From NCBI GenBank assembly GCA_015491595.1, contig WFVP01000327.1:1-7142 (forward strand): a stretch of 7,142 nt of DNA. Direction: 5' to 3'. Each line of letters opens with the position of its first letter. Position 1 is the first letter of the stretch. The notes under the pieces are model-generated. The model had not been told where the DNA came from, ran no database searches, and worked only from the letters and a program-made list of their open reading frames with translations. This stretch comes from Anaerolineales bacterium. GTDB taxonomy: Bacteria > Chloroflexota > Anaerolineae > Anaerolineales > DRMV01. The position numbers and the translations under genes were made by a program. Shown piece after piece: positions 1 through 6,882 of the stretch.

Positions 1-513
1 CTCGTGGGCTACCTCCTTCTCCTGCACGCCCGCCGCGCTGTGGTACTCACCCGCGATGGCCACCACACATTCCTGGGTAATCAGGTACTCGGCACCCGCG
101 CGGCCACGCTCGGGCAGACCCGAGGTGTCGTAGAACACCACGTCCACCTTGTACTTGCCCAAAATGCCGCCCTCGGCGTTGATGTGGTCCACCGCAATGT
201 TGGCGGCAATCTGCATGGCCTGACCGCCCGTCACCGAACCGGGAGCCGACAAGGGAATCGGCACGCCAATCTTGATAACGGGATTGCCGTCCTTGTCCTT
301 GGGCAGCTCATCAAAAGACTGCGGAGCGCACGCGCCCTTAGCGGGCGTGACTTCCACCGTCTTGACCACTTCCACCTCTTTGGTGACGACCACCTCTTCT
401 TTCACCTCTTTGGTGACGACCACGGTCTTGACCACCTCTTTGGGTTGACAGGCCGCCACCAGCAGCAGTGCGAGCGCCATGAAAAAGAGCAACCAGACGT
501 TTCGACGTTTCAT
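1..513 (-). CDS. ABC transporter substrate-binding lipoprotein, LivK-like (branched-chain amino acid/amide family), C-terminus outside window
   Basis: The N-terminal 171 residues are visible and the frame stays open to the window edge. Residues 1-22 form a lipoprotein signal: basic start MKRRN, a hydrophobic stretch rich in Leu, Ala and Phe, and lipobox VAAC with Cys22 as the lipid anchor. Residues 23-60 are a low-complexity Val/Lys/Glu/Thr linker with repeated VVVTKEV units, a style I associate with Chloroflexota binding proteins. From about residue 79 the sequence matches a type I periplasmic-binding (Peripla_BP_6) fold: VIKIGVPIPLSAPG, then GGQAMQIAANIAVDHINAEGG, then 'DTSGLPERGRAGAEYLI'. 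By family it captures branched-chain amino acids, amides or similar small ligands outside the membrane for an ABC permease that is not visible here. The start is fixed by AAGGAGG (520-526), 6 nt upstream of the ATG. The gene has its own promoter. The ligand cannot be predicted. Confidence 0.9.
   Translation of the reverse strand, partial: MKRRNVWLLFFMALALLLVAACQPKEVVKTVVVTKEVKEEVVVTKEVEVVKTVEVTPAKGACAPQSFDELPKDKDGNPVIKIGVPIPLSAPGSVTGGQAMQIAANIAVDHINAEGGILGKYKVDVVFYDTSGLPERGRAGAEYLITQECVVAIAGEYHSAAGVQEKEVAHE
373..423 (-). repeat. Two 21-nt direct repeats, 30-nt period, inside the lipoprotein linker
   Basis: Identical 21-nt copies lie at 373-393 and 403-423. They encode the repeated VVVTKEV units of the linker just after the lipobox. 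They are in frame (period 30 nt = 10 codons), so copy number could vary without breaking the gene. Confidence 0.8.
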
Positions 514-645
514 TGTTCTCCTCCTTCCGAATGGGTTTTAAACGTTCCGGCTGTCTCATTAGATGGTTAACCAGGGCGGCAGGCAAAAGTTTCACTTTTC
601 CCACGAAATTTCGCGTAACGAAACACACCAAAGCCGCCACTGGTG
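514..645 (-). promoter_or_regulatory. Long 5' leader of the substrate-binding protein gene
   Basis: About 130 nt separate the predicted transcription start from the ATG. Three small symmetric elements lie in it: AAAAGT-GAA-ACTTTT as read on the minus strand (585-599, 6-bp stem), the 10-bp palindrome TGGTTAACCA (564-573), and TTTCG/CGAAA arms around TTACG further upstream. None matches a riboswitch or attenuator I recognise. They could be operators or leader hairpins. The strong Shine-Dalgarno AAGGAGG (520-526) ends the leader. Confidence 0.4.
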
Positions 646-652
646 GGCCAAG

Positions 653-681
653 ATTGTAACATGAGTTGCTACACCTGTCCA
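653..681 (-). promoter_or_regulatory. Sigma70-type promoter for the substrate-binding protein gene
   Basis: Read on the minus strand, TGGACA (676-681, 5 of 6 to TTGACA) and TACAAT (653-658, 5 of 6 to TATAAT) are separated by exactly 17 bp. Transcription would start near 646, leaving a leader of about 130 nt. The position, in the gap between hyuB and the binding-protein gene, suits independent expression of the transporter component. Confidence 0.7.
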
Positions 682-692
682 CGATGAATTTT

Positions 693-704
693 TGAGGATC
701 CTCA
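693..704. promoter_or_regulatory. 12-bp perfect palindrome just upstream of the -35 box
   Basis: TGAGGATCCTCA is a perfect 12-bp palindrome ending 11 bp upstream of the -35 hexamer of the promoter at 653-681. This is a plausible position for an activator or repressor dimer. No regulator is encoded in the window, so an operator role is an inference. Confidence 0.35.
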
Positions 705-822
705 CACATGCAATGTCCGAAACACTTCCCATGCCGTTCTCACAATACAGACAGCCCTCTGCCTTTCAAAACCCTATGCGTCCTCCAAAAGAGGCTCTCC
801 GGACAACGCTCAAGACCACCTT
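705..822. other. Non-coding gap after hyuB, no convincing terminator
   Basis: This stretch between the hyuB stop and the palindrome upstream of the next promoter holds no gene I can support. The only hairpin-like element is a 4-bp CCTC/GAGG pair around 782-794, too weak for an intrinsic terminator. Transcription of the operon may therefore end by a factor-dependent route or read into the next gene. Confidence 0.5.
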
Positions 823-2442
823 TCAAACATTCCGTTCTCTCGGTTTACCCCAGCCTCCACCGCCCGGCGTTACCACCCGTATGCGAGCCCCTCGCCTTCC
901 CTGGAAGGACACCTTCCCCGGTAACACGATGGCTTCCCCCTGGCGCGGAAGGGTGGCCAACGGCTCCGCCAGGGTCTCTTCGGGAGCGGGAAAGTACAGG
1001 GTTTCTCCCTTTGCCCCCGGTGCCCCACCGTGCAGACCATAAGGAGCGTGCCGGCGCCGTTCGGTGAGCAGGGTCACCGTGGCCTCGGTCAGCAGTTCTA
1101 CTTCCCGCACCACGCCGTCGCCTCCCCGGTGTCGCCCGGCGCCTCCCGAACCCCGTCGCAATGCATAACGGGTGACCCGCAACGGGTACGCGTACTCCAG
1201 GGCTTCGGCCGGGGTGTTCAGAGTGTTCGTCATGTGCACGTGCACACCCGAGAGACCATCGGCCCTGGCCGACGCACCCATACCGCCCGCGATGGTTTCA
1301 TAGTACGCAAAGGACGCTCCGGTGCGTGGGTCCACACCCCCTATGGTGAGATTGTTCATCGTGCCCTGGGAGGCCGCCGGGACCACCTCCGGCAGGGCCT
1401 GGGCCAGCGCACCCAGCACCACGTCCACAATGCGCTGGGAGGTTTCCACATTGCCCGCGGCCACGGCCGCCGGAAAACGCGCGTGCACCAGGGAACCTTC
1501 GGGCAGCACCACCCGTACCGGCCGGAAAATCCCCGCGTTGGTAGGTACCGCGTCGTCTTCCAGCAAGCACCGAAGGACGTAGAACACCGCGGAGAGGGTC
1601 ACGGAACGCACCGCGTTGATGCCTCCGGTCACCTGGGGCGCGGTGCCCGTGAAGTCCACCTCCATCGTCTCCCCCTGCACCCGCACCGTCACCACGATGG
1701 GGATGTCCGTCGTACCGAAACCGTCGTCGTCCATGTAATCCACGAAGGTGTACGCTCCGTCGGGAATGCGCCGGATGAGGTCCCGCACCATGCGCTCCGC
1801 ATAGTCCTGCAGGTAAGCCATGTACGTCGTCAGGGTATCCGTACCGTAACGGTGGGCCAGTTCCTGCAGGCGACGTATCCCGATACGCTGCGCGGCGATT
1901 TGGGCCGCCAGGTCCCCTAAACGTTCCCCCGGAGTACGGCTGTTCCGGGTGATGAGGTCCAGCACGGCCTGCTGCACTTCCCCCTGCGCCTGGATTTTCA
2001 CCGGAGGGATGATGAGGCCCTCCTGATAGAGTTCCCGGGCCAGGGGCATGGAACCGGGGACCATTCCACCCACATCCGCGTGGTGGGCCCGGCTGGCCAC
2101 GTAGCCCAGCAGACGACCCTCCAGGTACACGGGCGCCACCATGGTCAGGTCGGGCAGGTGGGAACCGCCGAAATAGGGGTCGTTGAGGACCACGATGTCG
2201 CCTTCCTCCAGGTGGTCGAAGCGCGCCAGCGCGGCCTGCACGGAGAGAGGCATGGCCCCCAAATGGACGGGGATATGCGCGGCCTGGGCCACCATTTCCC
2301 CCCGGGCATCGAACACCGCGCAGGAATAATCCCGGCGCTCCTTGATGTTGGGGGAATACGCGGTTCGGCCCAGGGTGGCCCCCATTTCCTCGGCCACCGC
2401 GGTGAGCATGGACTTCATGACTTCAAGCAGTACGGGGTCCAT
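823..2442 (-). CDS. hyuB: HyuB-type hydantoinase B / 5-oxoprolinase subunit
   Basis: A 539-residue protein of the hydantoinase B/oxoprolinase family, close to the usual length. Family landmarks are in order: an N-terminal helix region with '[20 protein letters not shown]' (residues 23-42), [14 protein letters not shown] (87-100), AHHADVGG (119-126), [12 protein letters not shown] (358-369), [10 protein letters not shown] (381-390), [14 protein letters not shown] (403-416), [17 protein letters not shown] (431-447), and the Gly-rich C-terminal end TPGGGGWG (525-532). In characterised relatives HyuB pairs with HyuA for ATP-dependent opening of hydantoins or 5-oxoproline; the acetone and acetophenone carboxylases are related. 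It is expected to be cytosolic. The ATG at 2442 is preferred because AAGGAGG ends 4 nt before it and the family N-terminus begins there. The frame stays open upstream to a start at 2712, but that would add 90 proline-rich residues lying over hyuA. It lies 10 nt after hyuA. The substrate is unknown. Confidence 0.93.
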   Translation of the reverse strand: MDPVLLEVMKSMLTAVAEEMGATLGRTAYSPNIKERRDYSCAVFDARGEMVAQAAHIPVHLGAMPLSVQAALARFDHLEEGDIVVLNDPYFGGSHLPDLTMVAPVYLEGRLLGYVASRAHHADVGGMVPGSMPLARELYQEGLIIPPVKIQAQGEVQQAVLDLITRNSRTPGERLGDLAAQIAAQRIGIRRLQELAHRYGTDTLTTYMAYLQDYAERMVRDLIRRIPDGAYTFVDYMDDDGFGTTDIPIVVTVRVQGETMEVDFTGTAPQVTGGINAVRSVTLSAVFYVLRCLLEDDAVPTNAGIFRPVRVVLPEGSLVHARFPAAVAAGNVETSQRIVDVVLGALAQALPEVVPAASQGTMNNLTIGGVDPRTGASFAYYETIAGGMGASARADGLSGVHVHMTNTLNTPAEALEYAYPLRVTRYALRRGSGGAGRHRGGDGVVREVELLTEATVTLLTERRRHAPYGLHGGAPGAKGETLYFPAPEETLAEPLATLPRQGEAIVLPGKVSFQGRRGARIRVVTPGGGGWGKPRERNV

Positions 2443-2446
2443 GTGC

Positions 2447-2453
2447 CCTCCTT
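2447..2453 (-). promoter_or_regulatory. Ribosome binding site deciding the hyuB start
   Basis: AAGGAGG read on the minus strand, 4 nt before the ATG at 2442. Its first base lies in the hyuA stop codon (2453-2455), which suggests translational coupling of the two subunits. Confidence 0.8.
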
Positions 2454-4450
2454 CACCCGCGCTCGAAGACCAAATTCCCCCACCGGTCCACCCAACCCTG
2501 CCATCCAGGAGGCACCACGGTGGTGGCGTCTTCCTGCACCACCAGCGCCGGGCCCCGCAGGCGATGACCGGGACGCAACAGGTCGCGGTCGTACACCGGC
2601 GTGGCAAGCCACTCCCCGCCAAAACGCACCCGTTGTTGGCCCACCCGGGCGTCACCGGGGTCGGGGGAAGGGGCTTCCGGATAGGCCGGTGGGGATGGCT
2701 TGGGCCGCACACCGCGCGCGGTTACCCGCAGGTTGACCACCTCCACCGCCGCATCGGGCCGTGCGTATCCATAGCGCCGTTCGTGGGCTTCGTGGAACGC
2801 CCGGGCAATGCCTTCCGGGTCGAACGTGGTCAGGGGCACGGTCAATTCGAAGGACTGGCCCTGGTAACGCAGGTCCAGCGCGGGCTCCAGGCGAATGCGC
2901 CCATCGTCGAAGCCTTCGTCCCGCAGTTCCTCCCGACCGCGAGCCAACAGGGGCGCCAGAGCCGATTCCAGGTCCCGGACGGTGACCCGGTGAAGAAGCC
3001 ACATGACGGTGCGGGAGTAATCCCGCACGAAATCGGCCAGGGTGAGCCCCAGGGCGGAGAGCACGCCGGGGTATCGCGGGACCAGGACCCGGGGGATGCC
3101 CAGGGCTTCGGCCAGGGCCATTCCGTGCATGGGCCCCGCGCCACCAAAGGGCACCAGGGTGAACCGCCGGGGGTCGAAACCCCGCTCGATGGAAATCACC
3201 CGGATGGCCTGTTCCATTCGGGCGTTGGCCACCTGCAAGACCCCTCCGGCCAGGGCTTCCACCGTCAGGCCCAGGGCCCGGGCCAGGCCTTCGGCCACCC
3301 GATGGGCCGCGTCCACGTCCAGGGTCATGCGACCGCCCAGGAACCGCTCGGGGACCAGGCGGCCCAGAAGCAGGTTGGCATCGGTGACCGTGAGATGGTT
3401 GCCGCCACGGCCGTAACAGGCCGGACCGGGCTCACTTCCCGCGCTCTCGGGTCCAACCCGCAAGGCGCCGCCCGGGTCCCGATAAGCGATGGAACCGCCT
3501 CCCGCGCCCACGGTGTGGATGTCCATCATGGGCACCCGGAGGGGCCATCCTTCAATGCTGCCTTCGGTGGTGCGGCGAATCCGACCGTCGGCCAGGGACA
3601 CATCCGTGGAAGTGCCGCCCATGTCGAAGGTGATGATATGGTCGTACCCGGCCAGGGAAGCCACATGAAAGGCCCCCGTCACGCCCGCCGCCGGGCCGGA
3701 GAGGATGGTGCGCACGGCCTCGTCCATCGCCCGCCTGGCGGTGAGAATCCCCCCGGACGATTGCATCACCCATAAAGTGGTGTGACCGCGGCGGGTCAGG
3801 CCCTCCTGAAGGCTTGTCAGATACCGGGCCATGATGGGCGAGACGTAGGCATTGAGCACGGTGGTGGAGGTGCGCTCGAACTCCCGGTATTCGGGCAGGA
3901 TGTGGGAGGAGAGGGACACGAACAGGCCCCGCGCCCGAGCGCGCTCCCCGATGAGACGTTCGTGCTCGGGACGAAGAAAGGAGAACAAAAGCACCACGGC
4001 CAGGGACTCCGCGCCCCGGGCGACGACCTCGTCCAGCACCCGGTCCACCTCTTCCGGGTCCAGGGGCAGGAGCACCTCACCCCGGGCCGAGACCCGCTCC
4101 CGGACCTCGAAGCGCAGGTCGTCGGGGACGGGCACCCAACGGGTTGGGAAGGACAGGCGGTAGAGATGGGGACGGTTCTGGCGTCCCAGGACCAACACGT
4201 CCCGAAAGCCCGCGGTGGTGATGAGCGCGGTGCGCGCACCCCTGTGCTCCAGGACCGCGTTGGTGGCCACGGTAGTGCCATGGGCCACGATGGCCTCGCC
4301 GGGAACGCCCAGGGCGTCCAGGCCCTTCAGAAAGGCCACGGCCGGGTTGGACCGGGTGCTCAGCAGTTTGAAAATGCGCATCTCCTCCCCGGCCCGGTAC
4401 ACCAGGTCGGTGAAGGTGCCCCCGATATCCACGCCGACGATGGCGGGCAT
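2453..4450 (-). CDS. hyuA: HyuA-type hydantoinase A / 5-oxoprolinase ATP-binding subunit
   Basis: A 665-residue protein with the full domain order of the family. The N-terminal hydantoinase/oxoprolinase domain has the phosphate-binding DIGGTFTD (8-15), HGTTVATNAVLEHRGA (58-72 and on) and GFRDVLVLGRQNRPHLY (81-97). The central actin/HSP70-like ATPase domain has SGPAAGV (251-257), a second phosphate loop FDMGGTSTDVS (275-285), GAGGGSIA (315-322), 'GPESAGSEPGPACYG' (333-347) and FGGAGPMHG (435-443). A C-terminal domain runs from about 480 to 665. In relatives this subunit binds ATP and phosphorylates the amide, lactam or carboxylation substrate, working with HyuB. Key glycine and aspartate motifs look intact. 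The ATG at 4450 has a weak GAGG 5 nt upstream and lies 10 nt after the carboxyltransferase stop, so the genes are probably cotranscribed. Hydantoinase, 5-oxoprolinase and biotin-independent carboxylase roles cannot be told apart here, although no acetone carboxylase gamma-like gene is present. Confidence 0.94.
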   Translation of the reverse strand: MPAIVGVDIGGTFTDLVYRAGEEMRIFKLLSTRSNPAVAFLKGLDALGVPGEAIVAHGTTVATNAVLEHRGARTALITTAGFRDVLVLGRQNRPHLYRLSFPTRWVPVPDDLRFEVRERVSARGEVLLPLDPEEVDRVLDEVVARGAESLAVVLLFSFLRPEHERLIGERARARGLFVSLSSHILPEYREFERTSTTVLNAYVSPIMARYLTSLQEGLTRRGHTTLWVMQSSGGILTARRAMDEAVRTILSGPAAGVTGAFHVASLAGYDHIITFDMGGTSTDVSLADGRIRRTTEGSIEGWPLRVPMMDIHTVGAGGGSIAYRDPGGALRVGPESAGSEPGPACYGRGGNHLTVTDANLLLGRLVPERFLGGRMTLDVDAAHRVAEGLARALGLTVEALAGGVLQVANARMEQAIRVISIERGFDPRRFTLVPFGGAGPMHGMALAEALGIPRVLVPRYPGVLSALGLTLADFVRDYSRTVMWLLHRVTVRDLESALAPLLARGREELRDEGFDDGRIRLEPALDLRYQGQSFELTVPLTTFDPEGIARAFHEAHERRYGYARPDAAVEVVNLRVTARGVRPKPSPPAYPEAPSPDPGDARVGQQRVRFGGEWLATPVYDRDLLRPGHRLRGPALVVQEDATTVVPPGWQGWVDRWGNLVFERG

Positions 4451-4460
4451 GGGAACCTCG

Positions 4461-6113
4461 TTACATCCGGAAGACGCCGAAACCGCCTTCCTGGTAAGGG
4501 GATTGCAACACCACCTGCAGGGCCAGGCCCAGCACGTCCCGGGTTTCCGCGGGGTCTAAGATGCCGTCGTCCCACAGGCGGGCCGTGGCGTAGTAGGGGT
4601 TGCCCTCCCGCTCGTACTTCTCCAGGATGGGCTTCTTGAAGGCCTCGGCCTCCTCGGGGGTGAAGGGCGGTTTGCCTTCCCGCTTGCGCTGGTCTTCCTT
4701 GACCGTGAGCAGCACGTTGGCCGCCTGCTCGCCACCCATCACGCTGATGCGGCTGTTGGGCCAGGTCCAGAGGAAGCGGGGTTGATAAGCCCGGCCGGCC
4801 ATGGCGTAGTTCCCCGCGCCAAAGGAGCCGCCGATGATGACCGTGATTTTCGGCACCGTGGCGTTGGCCACCGCGTGCACCATTTTCGCGCCGTCCTTGG
4901 CGATGCCCCCGGCCTCGTACTCCTTGCCCACCATGAAGCCGGTGATGTTCTGCAAGAAGAGCAGGGGGATGCGCCGTTGCTGGCACAACTCGATGAAGTG
5001 GGTGCCCTTGAGCGCGCTTTCGCTGAAGAGCACGCCGTTGTTGGCGATGATGCCTACGGGGTACCCGTGGATGCGGGCGAACCCGGTCACCAGGGTGGAA
5101 CCGTAGCGGGGCTTGAACTCGTGGAAGCGGCTGCCATCCACCAGCCGGGCGATGACTTCCCGCACGTCGTAGGTCTCCCGGAAGGTGCGGGGCAGCACCC
5201 CGTAGATTTCTTCCGGGGGATAGAGGGGGTCTTCGGGCGGGGTCACGTCCAGGAAGTCCAGCCAGGAAGGGCCGGTGAAGGTGCGGGGCGGCAGCGCGGC
5301 CACAATCTGCCGGGTGATTTCCAGGGCCTCCTCGTCGTTTTCCGCGTAGTAGTCGGCCACGCCGGAGATGCGGGTATGTACGTCCGCGCCGCCCAGTTCG
5401 TCCGCGGTGACCTCCACGCCCGTGGCGGCCTTGACCAGGGGCGGGCCGCCCAGGAAGATCGCGCCCGTGCCCTTGACGATGACCACGTCGTCGCTCATGG
5501 CCGGCACGTACGCGCCGCCCGCGGTGCTCAGGCCCATGACCACGGCAATTTGCGGGATGCCCTTCGCGCTCATGCGGGCCTGGTTGTAGAAGATGCGGCC
5601 GAAGTGGAACATATCCGGGAACACCTCGGCCTGCAGGGGCAGGAACGCGCCGCCCGAATCCACCAGGTAGATGCAGGGCAGGTGGTTCTCCTCGGCAATC
5701 TGCTGGGCCCGCAGGTGCTTCTTCACGGTCAGGGGGAAGTAGGTGCCGCCTTTGACCGTGGCGTCGTTGGCGATAATCATGACCAGCTTGCCCGCGACCC
5801 GGCCGATGCCGGTCACGATGCCCGCGGAAGGCACGGGGCCGTACTCGTCGTCGTACACGCCCCACGCGGCCAGGGGCGAGAGTTCCAGGAAGGGCGAATC
5901 CGGGTCCAGGAGCCGGCGGATGCGCTCCCGCACGAAGAGTTTGCCCTGCTGCGCGATACGCTTGTGGTACTTTTCGGGCCCGCCCTTGCGCACCTGGGCC
6001 AGCCGGGTTTTGAGTTCCTCGGCCAGGGCCTGGTGATGGGCCGCGTTGGCCTGAAACTCAGGTGATTGCGGGTCCACGTAGGTGGGCAGGGGTGGGACGC
6101 TTTCCCAGGTCAT
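4461..6113 (-). CDS. Acyl-CoA carboxylase carboxyltransferase subunit, methylcrotonyl-CoA carboxylase beta type
   Basis: A 550-residue carboxyltransferase with two crotonase-like halves. The N-half has '[19 protein letters not shown]' (57-75), [18 protein letters not shown] (116-133), [17 protein letters not shown] (151-167) and the oxyanion-hole type [15 protein letters not shown] (194-208). The C-half has [20 protein letters not shown] (358-377), [20 protein letters not shown] (388-407), [11 protein letters not shown] (428-438) and [15 protein letters not shown] (451-465). The [24 protein letters not shown] signature separates methylcrotonyl-CoA (and geranyl-CoA) carboxylases from propionyl-CoA carboxylase. 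In the family this subunit moves CO2 from carboxybiotin to 3-methylcrotonyl-CoA in leucine breakdown. The biotin carboxylase/carrier subunit it needs is not in the window. The start at 6113 is chosen over the in-frame ATG at 6125 because GGAGG lies 5 nt before it and the upstream ATG has no ribosome binding site. A geranyl-CoA or other branched acyl-CoA substrate remains possible. Confidence 0.92.
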   Translation of the reverse strand: MTWESVPPLPTYVDPQSPEFQANAAHHQALAEELKTRLAQVRKGGPEKYHKRIAQQGKLFVRERIRRLLDPDSPFLELSPLAAWGVYDDEYGPVPSAGIVTGIGRVAGKLVMIIANDATVKGGTYFPLTVKKHLRAQQIAEENHLPCIYLVDSGGAFLPLQAEVFPDMFHFGRIFYNQARMSAKGIPQIAVVMGLSTAGGAYVPAMSDDVVIVKGTGAIFLGGPPLVKAATGVEVTADELGGADVHTRISGVADYYAENDEEALEITRQIVAALPPRTFTGPSWLDFLDVTPPEDPLYPPEEIYGVLPRTFRETYDVREVIARLVDGSRFHEFKPRYGSTLVTGFARIHGYPVGIIANNGVLFSESALKGTHFIELCQQRRIPLLFLQNITGFMVGKEYEAGGIAKDGAKMVHAVANATVPKITVIIGGSFGAGNYAMAGRAYQPRFLWTWPNSRISVMGGEQAANVLLTVKEDQRKREGKPPFTPEEAEAFKKPILEKYEREGNPYYATARLWDDGILDPAETRDVLGLALQVVLQSPYQEGGFGVFRM

Positions 6114-6118
6114 GGATT

Positions 6119-6123
6119 CCTCC
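6119..6123 (-). promoter_or_regulatory. Ribosome binding site deciding the carboxyltransferase start
   Basis: GGAGG read on the minus strand, 5 nt upstream of the ATG at 6113. It overlaps the alternative in-frame ATG at 6125, which makes that upstream start unlikely. Confidence 0.75.
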
Positions 6124-6129
6124 ATCGCC

Positions 6130-6253
6130 GATGGTCGATGGCCGTTGGTCGTTCGTCGTTCGTCGGTGGTCGTTGGTCGTTGGTCGTTCGCTATCTGCTA
6201 TCTGCTATCTGCTACCTGCTACCTGCTGACCGCCGACTGCTATCTACTCACCG
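6130..6253. repeat. Tract of degenerate heptamer repeats between ybaB and the carboxyltransferase gene
   Basis: On the plus strand 6130-6185 divides into eight heptamers: GATGGTC, GATGGCC, GTTGGTC, GTTCGTC, GTTCGTC, GGTGGTC, GTTGGTC, GTTGGTC. After a 5-nt break (GTTCG), 6191-6253 divides into nine more: CTATCTG three times, CTACCTG twice, then CTGACCG, CCGACTG, CTATCTA, CTCACCG. The 7-nt unit rules out a repeated reading frame, and the minus strand has repeated TAG triplets, so it is non-coding. The tract fills almost the whole 146-nt gap and stops 7 nt before the carboxyltransferase ribosome binding site. Heptameric short tandem repeats are known from cyanobacterial intergenic DNA. The function here is unknown. 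Confidence 0.85.
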
Positions 6254-6259
6254 CTCCCA

Positions 6260-6619
6260 TCACATTCCCAAAAGCCCGGCCAGGGGACCCAGGGCCTGTT
6301 GCAGGGCGGCCATCTTTTCGTTGGAAATCCGCTGGGCCTCTTCCAGGGCCTGATTGAACGCGCTGACCATGAGGTCGGCCAGCATTTCGGGGTCGGCGTC
6401 TTCCATCACCTCCGGGGCGATGTGCACTTCCAGCACCTTGTGGTGGCCGTTCATCACCACCCTGACGACCCCGCCACCGGCCGTACCCGTGACCCGCACC
6501 TCTTCCAGCTCTTTCTCCATATCCGCCATTTGCTGTTGCAACTGCTGCAGCATGGCCATGGGGTCCAGTCCACCCAGGCCGCCGATTCCCTTAGGACCAC
6601 GCGGTCGATACTTGGCCAT
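6260..6619 (-). CDS. ybaB: YbaB/EbfC family nucleoid-associated protein
   Basis: A 119-residue protein matching the YbaB/EbfC family of small dimeric DNA-binding proteins that coat the nucleoid. A Gly-rich N-terminal tail (residues 1-20) is followed by a helix with heptad-like hydrophobics, MLQQLQQQMADMEKELEEV (23-41). The conserved core VTGTAGGGVVRVVMNGHH (43-60) and 'VLEVHIAPEVMEDADPEML' (62-80) follows, then the C-terminal helix DLMVSAFNQALEEAQRISNE (82-101). Length is slightly above the usual 100-110 because of the N-terminal tail. The start at 6619 has AGGAGG (6627-6632) at 7-nt spacing. In many bacteria this gene sits between dnaX and recR. Neither is visible here: a metabolic block lies downstream after a 146-nt repeat-filled gap, so cotranscription with it is uncertain. 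The overall role is probably chromosome organisation in the cytosol. Confidence 0.93.
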   Translation of the reverse strand: MAKYRPRGPKGIGGLGGLDPMAMLQQLQQQMADMEKELEEVRVTGTAGGGVVRVVMNGHHKVLEVHIAPEVMEDADPEMLADLMVSAFNQALEEAQRISNEKMAALQQALGPLAGLLGM

Positions 6620-6667
6620 CCATCACCCTCCTGAGCGCAAAACCTTGGCGAACACGAACGCAGTGCT

Positions 6668-6673
6668 ATTGTA
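6668..6673 (-). promoter_or_regulatory. Probable -10 element upstream of ybaB
   Basis: TACAAT on the minus strand is identical to the -10 of the promoter at 653-681 and lies about 50 nt upstream of the ybaB ATG. This would give a leader of roughly 40 nt. No good -35 hexamer is seen at 16-18 bp spacing (ACAGGG at 17 bp), so the promoter call rests on the -10 and its position. Confidence 0.4.
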
Positions 6674-6731
6674 CTCAAAAATCCGGGAAACCCTGTTCCG
6701 AGCCCGAGAGGGGTGCATACAAATGTTTTGC

Positions 6732-6748
6732 CGAGGCAAGCCGCCTCG
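6732..6748. repeat. Small hairpin CGAGGC/GCCTCG in the left arm of the long palindrome
   Basis: A 6-bp perfect stem (6732-6737 with 6743-6748) around AAGCC. It lies in the extra sequence that makes the left half of the long palindrome longer than the right. The right half has no equivalent that I can see. Confidence 0.4.
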
Positions 6749-6835
6749 ATGGAGAGAAAGTTTGGACCACCTCTACATGCAGGCATTTTCGTTGGAACGC
6801 ACAGGTCTGACCGGATCCGGGACCCCGGATGAAGA

Positions 6836-6882
6836 AAGAGATAATGTGGCAAGCGGCGAAGCCGCTTGCCACATTATCTCTT
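6836..6882. terminator. Perfect 22-bp hairpin with GAA/TTC loop, possible bidirectional terminator
   Basis: Arms 6836-6857 and 6861-6882 are exact inverse complements around a 3-nt loop. The tip is GC-rich (GGCAAGCGGC against GCCGCTTGCC) and the base is AT-rich. T-rich runs follow on both strands: TCTTTCTTC leaving the minus-strand copy and CTTCTTTAT on the plus strand. The tails are short of a classic uninterrupted T tract, so termination is an inference. A transcript stabiliser or the core of the surrounding palindrome are alternatives. Confidence 0.5.

Noticed and set aside
782..794. CCTC/GAGG element after hyuB as a terminator
   Set aside because: Only 4 bp of stem and no T tract on the minus strand. 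Too weak to call.
2443..2712. A 90-residue N-terminal extension of HyuB
   Set aside because: It would overlap the 3' end of hyuA, is proline- and tryptophan-rich, and lacks family similarity. The ATG at 2442 has a strong ribosome binding site and begins the conserved N-terminus.
2342..3775. Plus-strand open frame of 477 codons opposite hyuA and the start of hyuB
   Set aside because: It lies entirely antisense to two genes with clear family motifs. The translation is rich in Gly, His, Pro and Arg with no recognisable domain, as expected from the complement of high-GC coding sequence.
4360..5865. A second minus-strand frame of about 500 codons across the carboxyltransferase gene
   Set aside because: The translation is an Arg/Gly/His/Pro-rich shifted reading of the real gene and runs over the hyuA start.
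4782..6065. Plus-strand open frame of 427 codons opposite the carboxyltransferase gene
   Set aside because: It is an antisense shadow of a gene with intact catalytic motifs. Its composition is typical of a mirrored high-GC frame, with no ribosome binding site or domain.
6130..6253. CRISPR array
   Set aside because: The units are 7 nt and contiguous with no spacers, so this is a short tandem repeat tract.
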